DNA from: Dipylidium caninum
Taxonomy: Eukaryota; Platyhelminthes; Cestoda; Cyclophyllidea; Dipylidiidae
Direction of reading: 5' to 3'
Assembly (NCBI GenBank): GCA_017562135.1
Contig: QEYB01001497.1
Coordinates: 415,197 to 479,196, forward strand
DNA length: 64,000 bases
Shown: piece by piece, positions 46,528 to 58,600 of the stretch
Layout: each line of letters opens with the position of its first letter
How positions within the stretch are numbered: position 1 is the first letter of the stretch
Made by a program: the position numbers and the translations under genes
The notes under the pieces: model-generated
The model's input: only the letters and a program-made list of their open reading frames with translations
Database searches by the model: none
What the model was told of the DNA's origin: nothing

Positions 46528-47865
46528 GGACGATTTAACAGGATCAGAAAAGGCGGGTTTCACTTCCAGGCATTTCGCGCATTCATTAATTATTACAATC
46601 ACTTCTCTCGTCCCTTTCCCCCCTCCTTTCCCCTAAGTACATCTACTGGTGTATTTAAAATGGGGTATCGGTTCTTTCCTTCTTTTTTATTTTACCATTA
46701 CACACCATTTATTTATTAACTACTCTTCTTGTCTGGGGGTGCGTGGGGAAGAGGGGTGTGGGTGGGAGGACGAAAGCGGGACACTGAAATGACTCATCGC
46801 GTAGCGTGCCCCCGAAGTGGTGCACCTGTTCCGTGTGATGCGCAGTGGACCAGGCGGAAACTCCGCATCTGTCCGCCTCGCAGTATGGCGGTGGAAGACG
46901 GAATCGCGGACGGTGGAGTGGGCCACGAAAGAAAGCAGATGGAAGCGTCCACCGACCTCGTCCTCAGTCGGCCCTCTCCCGCGTCGTCATTTCCACTTTC
47001 TTACCTGGAAGATCTCCTCGAGTAGGGAAGTCGTGTGACGATGCACCGGTACGTGAAAGTGGATAACCCGGACCGTTTGTGGTAGTGTCTTGTGGGTTCG
47101 GGTAGGGAGGGAGACGGAGGGCCAACGTCCGTTGCCAAGAGGATTTCGGGATCCAATCTTCATCTTAAACTTGCCATCATGTGGAAAGTAGTGCCAATTC
47201 AAGTGGTTCTTTCACCCCTTTTCCCACGAAGCGGGATTCTGTTCACGTCAACTCAAACTAAACTACTTGAAGTGACATCATGTCGAGGAATTCCTCTGTC
47301 GAAGACCGACCGTTTGCCTCCTCGAGTTAAGGCTGCCATTCTCGTCTTCAAACTCACTCCTCCTGCCTCACGTGACTCGTCTCCACGTCGATTAGCAGCC
47401 TGTCCCACTGCAACCTACACGAAGTGAACTTTTGTTAACATTTTTTGAAGTACATCGTAATAGTACATACCCACGAGGCTGAGATTTCAATCTTACCGCT
47501 TTGTTTCAAAACCTCTCGCCCTTATGCATTATCTCCACGAGGCGGTACCAACACCATTATCATTACCATCGGCGGAAGGCTTCATCTCGACTCCGCCTCC
47601 AATCGGAAAGGGGACGGAAGAATGTGATGGGACAAAAGGTGGTTTGAGAGAAGTCCCAAGTCGGATGATAGACTCTTGTCAACTGTTTTGAATTCAAATT
47701 CGCGTCTTCCCGCCCCCGTTCTTCTGGCTCGAGGCGCGTCACTCATTGCCAAGGCGGCTAATGACAGTCAGATCTGTGGGTGAGAGACTAGTAAGTGCAG
47801 AGGCGGTTTATATTTACATGATTAAGTTGACTTGGCAGGAGCCAACACCCTTATCAACTCCATTT
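46528..47865. other. intergenic, start of the right-hand gene-free territory
   Basis: Contains the 3' end of the preceding gene and GC-richer DNA with overlapping short ORFs on both strands. None has recognisable content. Confidence 0.45.
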
Positions 47866-48381
47866 CTCTCCTCCTCCTCCTCCTCCTCCTCCTCCTCCTC
47901 CTCCTCCTCTCCTCCTCCTCCTCCTCCTCCTCCTCCTCCTCCTCCTCCTCCTCCTCCTCCTCCTCCTCCTCCTCCTCCTCCTCCTCCTCCTCCCTGAGTC
48001 CTCCTCCTCCTCCTCCTCCTCCTCCTCCTCCTCCTCCTCCCTGAGTCCTCCTCCTCCTCCTCCTCCTCCTCCTCCTCCCTGAGTCCTCCTCCTCCCTCCT
48101 CCTCCTCCTCCTCCTCCTCCTCCTCCTCCTGAGTCCTCCTCCTCCTCCTCCTCCTCCTCCCGAGTCCTCCTCCTCCTCCTCCTCCTCCTCCTCCTCCTCC
48201 TGAGTCCTCCTCCTCCTCCTCCTCCTCCCTGAGTCCTCCTCCTCCTCCTCCTCCTCCTCCTCCTCCTCCTCCTCCTCCCTCCTCCTCCTCCTCCTCCTCC
48301 TCCTCCTCCTCCTCCTCCTCCTCCTCCTCCTCCTCCTCCTCCTCCTCCTCCTCCTCCTCCTCCTCCTCCTCCTCCTCCTCT
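47866..48381. repeat. 516-bp (CTC)n / (GAG)n tract with regular CTGAGTCC interruptions
   Basis: Almost pure polypyrimidine strand built of CTC triplets, interrupted seven times by C(T/C)GAGTCCTCC (near 47995, 48041, 48079, 48129, 48160, 48200 and 48229). The rightmost 140 bp are uninterrupted apart from one phase slip. Frames in it translate to runs of Glu, Arg or Gly on one strand and Ser, Leu or Pro on the other; these are artefacts of the repeat. Its length in the assembly may be wrong. Confidence 0.97.
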
Positions 48382-48860
48382 TTCCCCATCCACCTTTTCG
48401 CTTGTCTCGACTGCCCGTGTGTTTATAGGTGCTTTTGACTAATCCCATCCCCACCCAATTAATCATCCACGGGTGTAACAAAAGGCGACGGTCGGATATT
48501 TGGTCCTTGTCTCGCCCCCCTTCCCACCACCCCCGCCGGTTCTCCTGACCATTTGGCAAATGCAGCGGTGGGGGAGCGAGCGGAATGAGGGACTCATTCG
48601 TCTCCAGCAATTTAATTCTACGTCTAAATACCCGCATGCGCACTAAGAAGCGATTGGATGATTTACCTGGTCGGTGGAAGTGTCCGAGGTCGCCAGCATT
48701 ACTCGGTTGGGCCGCAGTCTGGCCATTCTCAGGCTGCAGAGGGGCTATTGAGGGCGTTGGACGGTCATCACTTCTTTTCAGACTATTTCTAAGATGCCAC
48801 TCAGTAGAAGCTAATCATTATTTACTGGAAATGTGAGCTTCGGTGTAGACAAAACTTCAG

Positions 48861-48878
48861 CGTCACATACATGTGACG
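48861..48878. promoter_or_regulatory. palindrome CGTCACA-TACA-TGTGACG
   Basis: Exact seven-base inverted arms with a 4-nt spacer, identical in arms to the site at 27059. Confidence 0.45.
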
Positions 48879-51800
48879 GCAAGTTTAATCTCCTACAGAC
48901 TGATGTGCATTCTGCTACAGATAATTTTATCTGACCCTTTACCCTTTTTCTATGCCTTTTTTTCAGAAGACACATAATTCCAAAAATAAACATTTGAACG
49001 ACTCAGAGGATGACGGTGTTCCCTTCCTTCATCTTCAAAGCTGCCATTTTCTTCCTCTTCTCTCGGCCATCCGGAAGGCCCAACCGAAAGGTCTGAGTGG
49101 CGCCGTGACAGGCTGGTCTTCTTCCTCCTCCTTCGGACGGCGATGGCGAGACTGTCTGTCCTATGTCGGGACAATAACTGCGCGCTGGCGGTTACAAATT
49201 TTGGTTAATGGCGTAAAATAAAATTGCCACATTGATGTGCTACCATTTTCACGAGATGGGGGAGAATGGCGTTAGATTAGATGACAAATTGACACAAACA
49301 CTAAATTCCTTTGATCTCGCAGGGAGATTTTCCTCCTCTCCGCCAACCTAACGCAATCTCGGCCTACCCCGCCACGGCCATCGCCACCCCGACTCCTCGT
49401 CCCAACGAAGGCTGGGACGCCAATCCTCCTGGACTTTCAAATGTCCTCGTCGCCTCATCCGGACATCGGTTGCTAAGCGCGGCTTATGGACGTGGAAAAG
49501 ACTTTCTGGTCTGCCCTGTGGTCTCCCGCCTCCTGCCCGCGCCCTGCCGCGGCGTCTTCTCTTCCGGAATGGCATAGAAAACGAATGTGGTCACGTCTGA
49601 CTTCTGGCGACAGGTGGATTTGGCGTTTGGATGATCGAGATGACGACGATGCTTGGTGCTACGATGCTCGGGGGCTTAAAACGTCGTCCAGGCCATCGCG
49701 ACTGCGAGTTCTTGACGTTCGAGGAATCGGTGGGTCAGGACAATTGGCCTCAGATCCTGTCTTTGAATACTTCGTAGGGCAACGCGTCTTTCCACGGTTC
49801 TACACAAACCCCTCAGCGACCTTTCAACCTTCTTTTCCCGTCCCACCGCAAGGTGGCACTTGGCTGAGAAAACAGGGGATAAAACATCGCCGTGGCCAAA
49901 CGAGGGGAGTCCCCGGATCGCGTCCCACTTCCCGTCACGGCGGTGCGCCTCTCGGTAACTTAGCCACGACTGACTCGCCTCGTCGGACATTTGGGCGGAG
50001 GCGTCGGAGGCCATTGTCCAAGCTGAAGTGGGGCGTTTTCTTTTCCCCCAACGGTTAATATGGCAACAACGCGGGATGCAGAAGCGACTGGACGCATTAT
50101 CTTTTCTGCTATCCAGTGAGAAAACTTTTGAGGACTACCTAAGCATGCTAAAAAGCCCCAGCGATAACAACGCTAACCTGGGCGAGGCTGTAAATTGAAG
50201 ACCATAATTAAAATACTACATTTCTTATCTCAACAAGTCGCATATCAAATATTTTCTCGCTCTCGTTCCACATCGACTACGCGTCCTTGTTGCCTTCACC
50301 AACTCGGCGCCAAGACATTCGCCGCGTCTCCGCTGGTAAATGGCCGTTGCTTCACCCTAGTGAACGACGTCACCACGACCACTCGGTGGGAGTGGAAACT
50401 GCGGCAGGGAACAGGAAGCCTTCAACTAGGACATCTCCTCCTTGCTCACGTGACTGATGTCATGGGAAACGTCCACAGCCTGTCAAATAGCCTCACCTCC
50501 GATCATTTGGTTGCTGCATCCACCAGTCGATGTGGAAGTGGGGTCCAGTCAGTCCTCACTCACCATAACTGTGGGCCGATTTGCCCATTCGCGGGAGAAT
50601 CTGAAGCCTCGTAGCCCTGAATGCCGCTCGAGTGCCAACGCCTCCGTCTTGGAGCCAAACGCAGCCAACTTTTGGTCTTCCCTTCCTTCCCCATTGGTGC
50701 GCATGTAGCAGCCTCTTGCGCCTCCGTGAAGCGACGCGGCCTGAAATCGCCGTGGAGGGCTGACGAGAGGCGGGAAATGGGGACCGACGACCTGAAGCCC
50801 CAGTGCATAAACAAGGATGGCGGTTTTTGAGGCCGAGGCTCCAAAGTCTCTCGGTTACGTGGGAAAGCCAAGGACTGCTTGAAACTGCGTAGTCTAAATC
50901 TGGCGGAAGAAAATAGCGGCGAAGTTGCGGTGTCGAGGACGCAAGAAGCATCCATTTGTGGTTTTTCCGTTTCATCCGATTGCTGAATGTCCTCGAAGGG
51001 TAAATTTTGGCAATTCCCTTCCAGAGATAGACGCACATTCGCGCTTGAATCTCCGCTTCTACGCCAAGAAAGCGAAGAGAAGGGTGAAGAATGACAGAGT
51101 TAAGCCCCAATCGTCCCACACACAGTCCAGGAGGTCGTAAGACCTTCGATAATGCACCGCATTGACGAAGCCAAGTCGAGACCTTTAAAGGGACCTTCAA
51201 CTCAAAATATCAGGTCGGAATCCGCTGGCTGCGGTGGGGAAGTATGGCGGAGATGGAGGCGGAGGCGTTAGACGAGATGGACTGGGGGATAATGTCTTAC
51301 CCGCTTTCCCACATTGGCATCATTTCCTTCTCGTCAACATTCCCCACCCCCTTTTCCCATCCAGTGCCCATCACCCGCAGCCGATTAGATAGGAAAAGGA
51401 GTGTCGACTTTTTGTATCGCCCGGACAATGAGGGGCTTCTTTCCTCAGCTTCCGTCTTGAGCGGGAGGGCGAGGGAATGGAGCCCGACGCCTTTCAACGA
51501 TCTTTGAGGTGACCAACGTCCGAAGGCAGATCGGCGCACCTTCTCCGTGACCTTTATGCCTGCAAGGAAAATTCGCGAGGGAGTTTTTCGGTTTTAACAG
51601 AAAATACAATGATGCGTATGCTTGATTTACGACAGGACATGGACTGCCACTCACACTGTGACGATTCTGACACAAAGTGGGGCGAGAATGTCAGACATAC
51701 GACGGTGGGGCCGGTCACTTTTGCCACATTCAGAGCTACTACATCTAGCAAGATGTCGCTAACGAGATAGTGGTTCGGCCGAGTGCCTTGAGTGAAGAAT

Positions 51801-52717
51801 CAGGTGGCCGACGGAAGCTTTCACATGTGAGCGCCCATGAAAGGCTCCGGAAGTGTTTGACAACTTTCGTCTTCGTCACCTCGTCACCGCGACGGTGTTC
51901 GCATCTACACGCACTGCTCATGCTCCTCTTGCCAAAAGTGTCGGAGAAGCGCACCCGAGAAGATCTGCACAATGACGAGACGGAAGCGGAGGCTCAGGAA
52001 GGGGAGAGACAGAAGTCGGGAGTGGAGGACGTACGCCACTTAGTATAAGTAGTCAGCTCCCGCCTCGGCCTCGGTCTCCGCCGCCATCCCCATTCCCCGC
52101 CTCGTCAGCTACTCGAGGAATCTCGACGCTTCTCTAACAGTGACTCACCTCGGCAAAATGCATCACACAAACACGCTCATTGTGTGTATTTTTGCCTGAA
52201 TGTGTGTACAGGCACACGTAAACATTGGCGGAGTGATGTTAGGACCAAGAAATGCATATTTTCGGAGCAGGCTTTGTGGGGCGAGAGCAAGAGAGCGAAA
52301 GCGAGATCGCAGGTGAGAGAAAATAGGTGTACGTGTGCAGCTGCTGCTCTCAAGCCGAGTAAATGTGGCAGGAGGGGCATGTGACACCGTCACACGAGAC
52401 CGTAAGTTACCAAATTTGAGACGGCAGTCTCCGTGTTGTCAAAAGCGTCAAACGGAATAGGATTATGATGGCATTTGAGGCAACCGAAGACTTTCTGACT
52501 CACTCGTTTTACAATTCACCTTAAAAGGGCCAGAATGAGATGTTATGGGCCGGTGAGGCGAAATTATCTTTAGGCATCATGTCGAGAAGGCTGAAGTGTA
52601 GCATCGCAGGGTGTTACGTGGAAGCAGATGTCAGAGAGCACAGATAACCTGTGGCCAGTTCGTACCTCCTCGGTTAACGTAAAGATGATCAAAGGCCAAG
52701 AGAGGCAAAGGCAAAAG

Positions 52718-52765
52718 GGTTCTCCAACTCGGACGATTGTTGGTTCTCCAACTCGGACGATTGTT
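52718..52765. repeat. 24-bp unit repeated twice in tandem
   Basis: The unit starting GGTTCTCCAACTCGGACGAT occurs twice with no mismatch or spacer. Minor local duplication. Confidence 0.9.
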
Positions 52766-54639
52766 GGTGTCCTGTCGCGGAGATACTTGGGGGGACTGAC
52801 AGTCGACTGGAAGGTCGTCTGGCGAAAGCTGCGAAACTAGGAGGGACTGAGAAGTGATTGTTCGGTTTACAGTTATGAATATGTTGCCAACCTGGATTTC
52901 CCTTTATAGGAAATGATAAAACACATAGCTCATGTCATCACCTTAGAGAAAGTAGGCTGTAGGATGCTCCATTTGCCCTAATCACACTAGCTATAAAGCC
53001 ACATTCAATTGCCCAATCCTCAGACCAAAGTGGTCATTTATTCATCTGTCGGGAGTAAATAATTGAAGGTTTGACAGTTGCTCAGGGTTTGTTTCGCAGT
53101 GGTGGACGTAGAGACTAGGCGTTAGATAAACTCTCACATTTGAAGAAAAAGTAACCTTTAAATGATTATCTCGGACAACGCAATTTAAAAAAATAACAAT
53201 CGTATACTTAAATAATTTAAGTAACGGTGGCTCGCTTCAGGTGAAATTGACGACAAAACTTGCCAAGGGAGAAATCGCGTCTGTCTTCTAGCTTTCAACT
53301 CAGCACCCCAAGCGAGTAGCCAATTTTACCCCATTTTAACAGGTCGCGATTTATACTCTCCGACTCCTACTTTGGTAGGCATTGGTACAACTAGTTCGGT
53401 ATATTCATCCTGTTAGACAAGTCTTCCCACCGGCACCGAAGAACCCGTGGACGCGTTTCTCTCATACGACCTTTACCATTGCGTCCAACTATATTAAGTG
53501 ATATTGTGCTGTCCCTTGTCCGCATACCCTAATCACCCATTAACCGTTTAAGTTTTACCCTATTAGGAGGTTCAATTCAAATTAATGAAGCGTATCAACC
53601 ACAAATGACCCATTGCACGAACTCGGAATGTGTAGTGATAATCCCTCCCCTGTAGTTATGGCCGGACCGAACAGCAGCGTAAAATAGTAGGTTAGAGAGG
53701 GTGCACACCATGGGCCAATCGAATTCCGGCATGGCACTCAGATTTCCCAATTTAATGTGTTGCTTTTGAAATGTCAATTTCACTACTTGTCACGCTCTGG
53801 CTAAACGTCGTGTGAGCACAAATTGTGGTGACAGTACGTATATTCGATTATCCTTAGGATAAGGGAAGAGTATCTTACCATGATATCAGCACAAGGGAGC
53901 CTATCAGGGACCCAATTGCGGTGAAGACGTGATCAATGAGCCACAGACCAGTAATGTCTACTCAATGCGTTATAAGTAGCGTGCGGATGCGTATGCTTCC
54001 TCATGTAACCCCGGACAGAATTTGTCTGTTAATAGATTGGGTTAACAACCCCTTTACGGTCTAACGGAGATTAGTAAGAGGTGTCACATGAGATATTCGT
54101 GGCTAACATAACTCGCTTGCCGGGAAACAACTCTAATCCGCTACTTAAACGCTCTACTAATCTTCTTATCGCATTCATGTTTAACCGCCTACGGGAGAAA
54201 CTGCGCATATTATTCAATGGGAAACGGCAAAACTCGCATCTCCCTCTGACATAACATCGTGAAAAGTCGGGTTAACACGCCACTTTTCCTTTCCCGCATC
54301 CGTCTAAACGGCCTCTTGGTGATGTCGTTTGCATCAGCCTCGCAGTCTTCGCTTTAGCCACATTTAGATAACCTGCGCTTTCTTTACAGAGCATAACCTC
54401 AACTAGAACAACTTTTGTACGAGGACAGTACGCTCGAGGACCACAATCAGCTTGACTTCATTTTTTCGGTTTCGATTTACCGGAGTATTAAGAACGGGGC
54501 TTCGGCTACACAAGGATTGAGGCTTCACTGTCCGTGTTCGTTAGTTCAGTAGACGAAGAGATTTATGCCATCTGCCATCATTCACCCACTCCACTCCTCG
54601 CTTGGCCCTTTATCAAGACTGTTTATCACACCCACATGA

Positions 54640-55640
54640 AATTGTAAACTCTGCGAGCTGCGAAGCAAATCCAGTTGGTTCACTAGAAGAAGGTCGATGG
54701 GGGCGCGTAGAACAGCTTGATTGGTAGAGGATGAGTCTATCGTCGGTGAATGTGGCTTGTCCCCTGGCCGCCATCCTCCTCTCCCATATCCTCACCCCAC
54801 AAACGCGGTTCGTCTTCTTTCCACACTTCCCAAACCACACTCGCGGTCCCCCACATGCGTCTAGTTAATCTCTCAAATCTCAATTTCGCCCGAATTCGGG
54901 AGGGAGTAAGGAGGTCACTATGGCAAAGGATACCATCAGTGACATTCAGTCCCCTCGTACACCAAATCGTCCATAACAATGTCGAAATGCAATGTGATAA
55001 TAAACCGGAAGAATATAAAGACGAGTGTTTCTAGTGCTGATTGCACTTTTCCTCGTTTTGCACCTCCGAGTCCGTGTCGATGACGTGGAGCTAGAGGAGG
55101 AAGACGAAGTGGTTCAAATGAAACCGGCCACAATGTTTCTATTTTGTAACAAGGAATTAGTTTTTGGACTGTGACTTCGCATATTCGTACACGTATATGA
55201 GATGGGAAATTCCTCCGCTTCCTTATAAAACCCTCTGCACAGCGCGACTGATCCTTTTGCGGAAGCGACGGCGTCCAGTCGACATCAACACGTCCCGACT
55301 CACATCGCCCTCTTCGGTGTCATGACGCCTGCTTCCCGGATCCATTGACGCGTCCTGCCCTACTTCGTCTCCTGTTCCATAGCCTCTAGCAGCCGAAGCT
55401 CTTTCCTATCAACCTTCTGCACTGTTAAGTCCTCTGAGCCTTTGCTTTCTTAACAGGCGAATCACATTCAACGACGATGCACGTATTCTGAGCCGGCGAG
55501 GCCGTAAAGGTGGCAGTTGTTCCAAATGCTCCAATCACCCTCTGCTGGATACTTGTACACAACTGACTGGCGGCCACTTTGGCAGTCACTGCTGGGCAGA
55601 GCTCAATGCTCCACGTAAGGCGAGGGAGTCCACATCACTC
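54640..55640 (+). repeat. dispersed block, copy 1
   Basis: Shares a colinear, diverged series of segments with 61705-62440 in direct orientation, for example GATGAGTCTATCGTCGGT, TTCTTTCCACACTTC, TGTTCCATAGCCTCTAGCAG and GGCAGTCACTGC. Copy 1 carries extra sequence between the shared parts. I could not identify a transposon protein, terminal repeats or target duplications. Confidence 0.65.
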
Positions 55641-58600
55641 GTCCCATCATCCTTCCCAGTGTAAACACCGCCGAGGCGGATGGCTGGACTAAAGTAAGAC
55701 GCCTTCTCGGTATTTCCACGTCATTCACTTACGCTTAGGCTCTGCAATGTAGTCAAAGAGATGACGAAGGTTGCCAAAGCGTATTGCGTTTCCAATGCCA
55801 ACTCTGCCTCGGCAATGTCAGTACGTCCTCAAGCCAGACAGGTGGGCAGACAGACTGGCAGGCGGGTGCGTGTTTGACATAATTCACCACACCAGCAGCG
55901 AGCATCATCTCTCAGCGTCTGCGGCCTCTCAGTTGCCTTCATCGCCACGTGAATGTCCTTTGCACTGGCATGTAGAACGCCTCAGGCCTCTGCCTCTTTC
56001 CCTCAATCATCATCACGTAAATATTTATTAGTCCATGAGATGAGGATTTACCATGCCGCGAATCTTTACGACCGAAAGTGCTGTTTGCGGCTACGACCAC
56101 ACGTCTTACTGTGAAAAGGCCCATTGACCAGAAATACGTGTTCATGGCACAACGCAGATAGCAGGACTCGTATCGATCTGGCGATAAGAAAATCACCCCA
56201 AAAGTCCTGCTATCCAAACCTCGGCGACAATGAACGCCGCACCAGATGCGTCCATGTGACTCGCTTCCTTTCTCACAATTCATCTCAGCAGTCTCATTGT
56301 TTAGCGCACACCACCAACCGGAAGATACATCCAACCGTGCCCAACCCTCTCTAGCCAAGGGAAGTTGAGTTAAAATGTCAAGGGGACAGTGGAAAGGTCG
56401 CCGCTTGGTCCCTCACGTACTAGCAAAACGGTGGTGAGGATGGCTGGGAGGAGGTGGTGGGGAGAATGAAAGGAGGAGAGGCAAGAAGCGCGTGGGTATC
56501 ATTTCGAAGTCAACCTTGCTTAGCATTGCACCCCTCCATGAAGCTGTGAAAAGCAGACAGTTTGGCTGTTTCTTGGGATGAGGGCTAGCCGCCATGAACG
56601 CAGTTTTGGAAGGTTAGTGTTTGTTTGGGGTGTGGTTCGTTGTACAAAACAAGCGACTACACGCATGTTTATTATTGCAACTAACTCCAACTTCACTATT
56701 AATCACAAGACGTTCTTTCCCCGGAAATCGGGTGGATTTCTTTTAAATCTCCCCTTCTACAACGGGGGGGGTCTACCATAAAATCACATTAACTTCTTCC
56801 CATTCACCCAGGTAGTTTCACGAAGACTTCACATTGCCACCATCATGGTGAGTGGCTGCGTTGAGGAACAAATAGAGCTGTGCGCGGATACAGTCGAATA
56901 AGAGTTCGAGTTGGAATTGCTTGGTAAATGTTCGATTACTATCGCTATGTCATCATCATGATAGAAGCGATTCATCTAGAAATGCACCGGATTAATCAGC
57001 ATACATCAGCACGGATAAACCAGAGCTCGGAAGTGACGACTACTCGGAATACAACTGGTCTCCATCTCTGCATCTCAAGTCTGGGCCGTCGAACATTTAA
57101 CTGCACGGCAGATGGACCTGCGTTGCTATTAAAGACTCGCCAGGGACTTTCCCATTCACAGTAAACTCAGCTACTGATCATTCGCTGACGTCCTTCCTCA
57201 TCTGTGTTTCTGGTTAGAAAGTAGGGATGCAATGAGGATTTTGGTTCACTTTTTAACAGCTTCAGCATTTCACATTGCCGAGATATGCGTGAGGCAGAAT
57301 TCCCGAAGCGATTCTGATGAGTATGAAGTCGCGAGTGCGCGCTCTCGTATTTCAGCAATCGTCGGATGGGTACATTACATGGTTCATTCTTAACCGGAAC
57401 CTTCACAATAATTTCTCAACGGCTTCGTAATAGTTCTGTCAGCAACGAAAATTCGGCATCCGTTGATCCTCATCAAGTAAAAAGGCTAGAACGTGTAGAT
57501 TCCTATTTTTCGTACCGAATTAAAATTTTTAAACTTCGAGTTCCGTTGTTTGTCGGGGCTTGGATATTTTCGTCTGATGTGTCGGGTGATGGGGTCATCA
57601 CGTAGGGTACTCTCGTCTCGGAATAGTTGCATTCTCCTGTGGGTATACGTAAAGTTTTGATAGTTGTAAACTTTCAGACCGACGGGTCATCAAACGACTG
57701 AGTCGATACGAAAGTAGATTATAACTCTTGCGTCTCGGCTCACTATTGACGATTTCCTCATCTTCAAATCATTTCAGTGAAAGAAGCGATGACGTGGGAC
57801 TATTGAGCTCACTTTTCACACACCCTTATGCTGCAGATCTGTCTTATGGTGCGAAATTACTGATGAAGAAGTCGCTAAACGCGAGATAGAGAGAGAGAGA
57901 GCAAGTGTTTGCATGTGCACCCACCTACACGCCTCGTACGCAGCGAGTGGATTCCTCGGTTCATTAAGGTCGCAACGGGAAGGGAATTTTGACCAACTCT
58001 CTTGTCTAATGGACGCAGTAGAGGTGGAAATTAACTCCTTGAGACTTCTCATTCGTAACGGCACAAAAAGTTGACAAGCTTTGGCTCATCATCTCGTGTC
58101 AGATTCATCAAAATTCACCTCACAACAATGAAAGAATGAAACCCAGATTTTTTTGGGTGTGAACACTGTAGGATAAAAAAAAAGGCAGGTGGAAGTGATC
58201 CGACGGACTGCCGTTCATTGGCCGCTTTCCCTTGCATAGACGGGGAGCGTTCATTAATCTCCGCTCTCCGTGGCGGACCAACCTCCGCGGGAACTAACTC
58301 TGACTAGTGTGCATTTTGTGATTGGTCAGATGCTGGCCAAAAAAATGAATACAAATCTCCACTTATCTAATCTAGGCGAAAGCACAGCCCAGGGAAGGAC
58401 TTGCAAAAAGGGATAATAAACCCCGTTGATGACCCTTAGACTTGTTGAAGAACAGCTCTGGTAGCAATAAGTATGAGCGCTCGCCTTGGTGGCGTGTCGG
58501 GACGAGGGAAAACACTACCATCATTATTTCATCTGCTTATTCAGGAAAGCTGTTTGTCATTGGTTTAATACATAAATTAATAATGGAAGCATAGTCGTGC

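Larger units (their letters stand above)
48382..54639. other. gene-free region
   Basis: GC-rich from 48.4 to 52.4 kb with many short overlapping ORFs (up to 214 codons) of skewed composition. AT-rich from 52.9 to 54.6 kb with essentially no ORFs. No exon with recognisable homology was found on either strand. Confidence 0.45.

Noticed and set aside
47814..48643. Long Glu/Arg/Gly frames on the minus strand and Ser/Leu/Pro frames on the plus strand
   Set aside because: They are translations of the (CTC)n repeat, open in several frames at once.
50556..51200. 214-codon minus-strand ORF
   Set aside because: Overlaps other long frames on both strands, no recognisable motif and no flanking exons; composition artefact is more likely.
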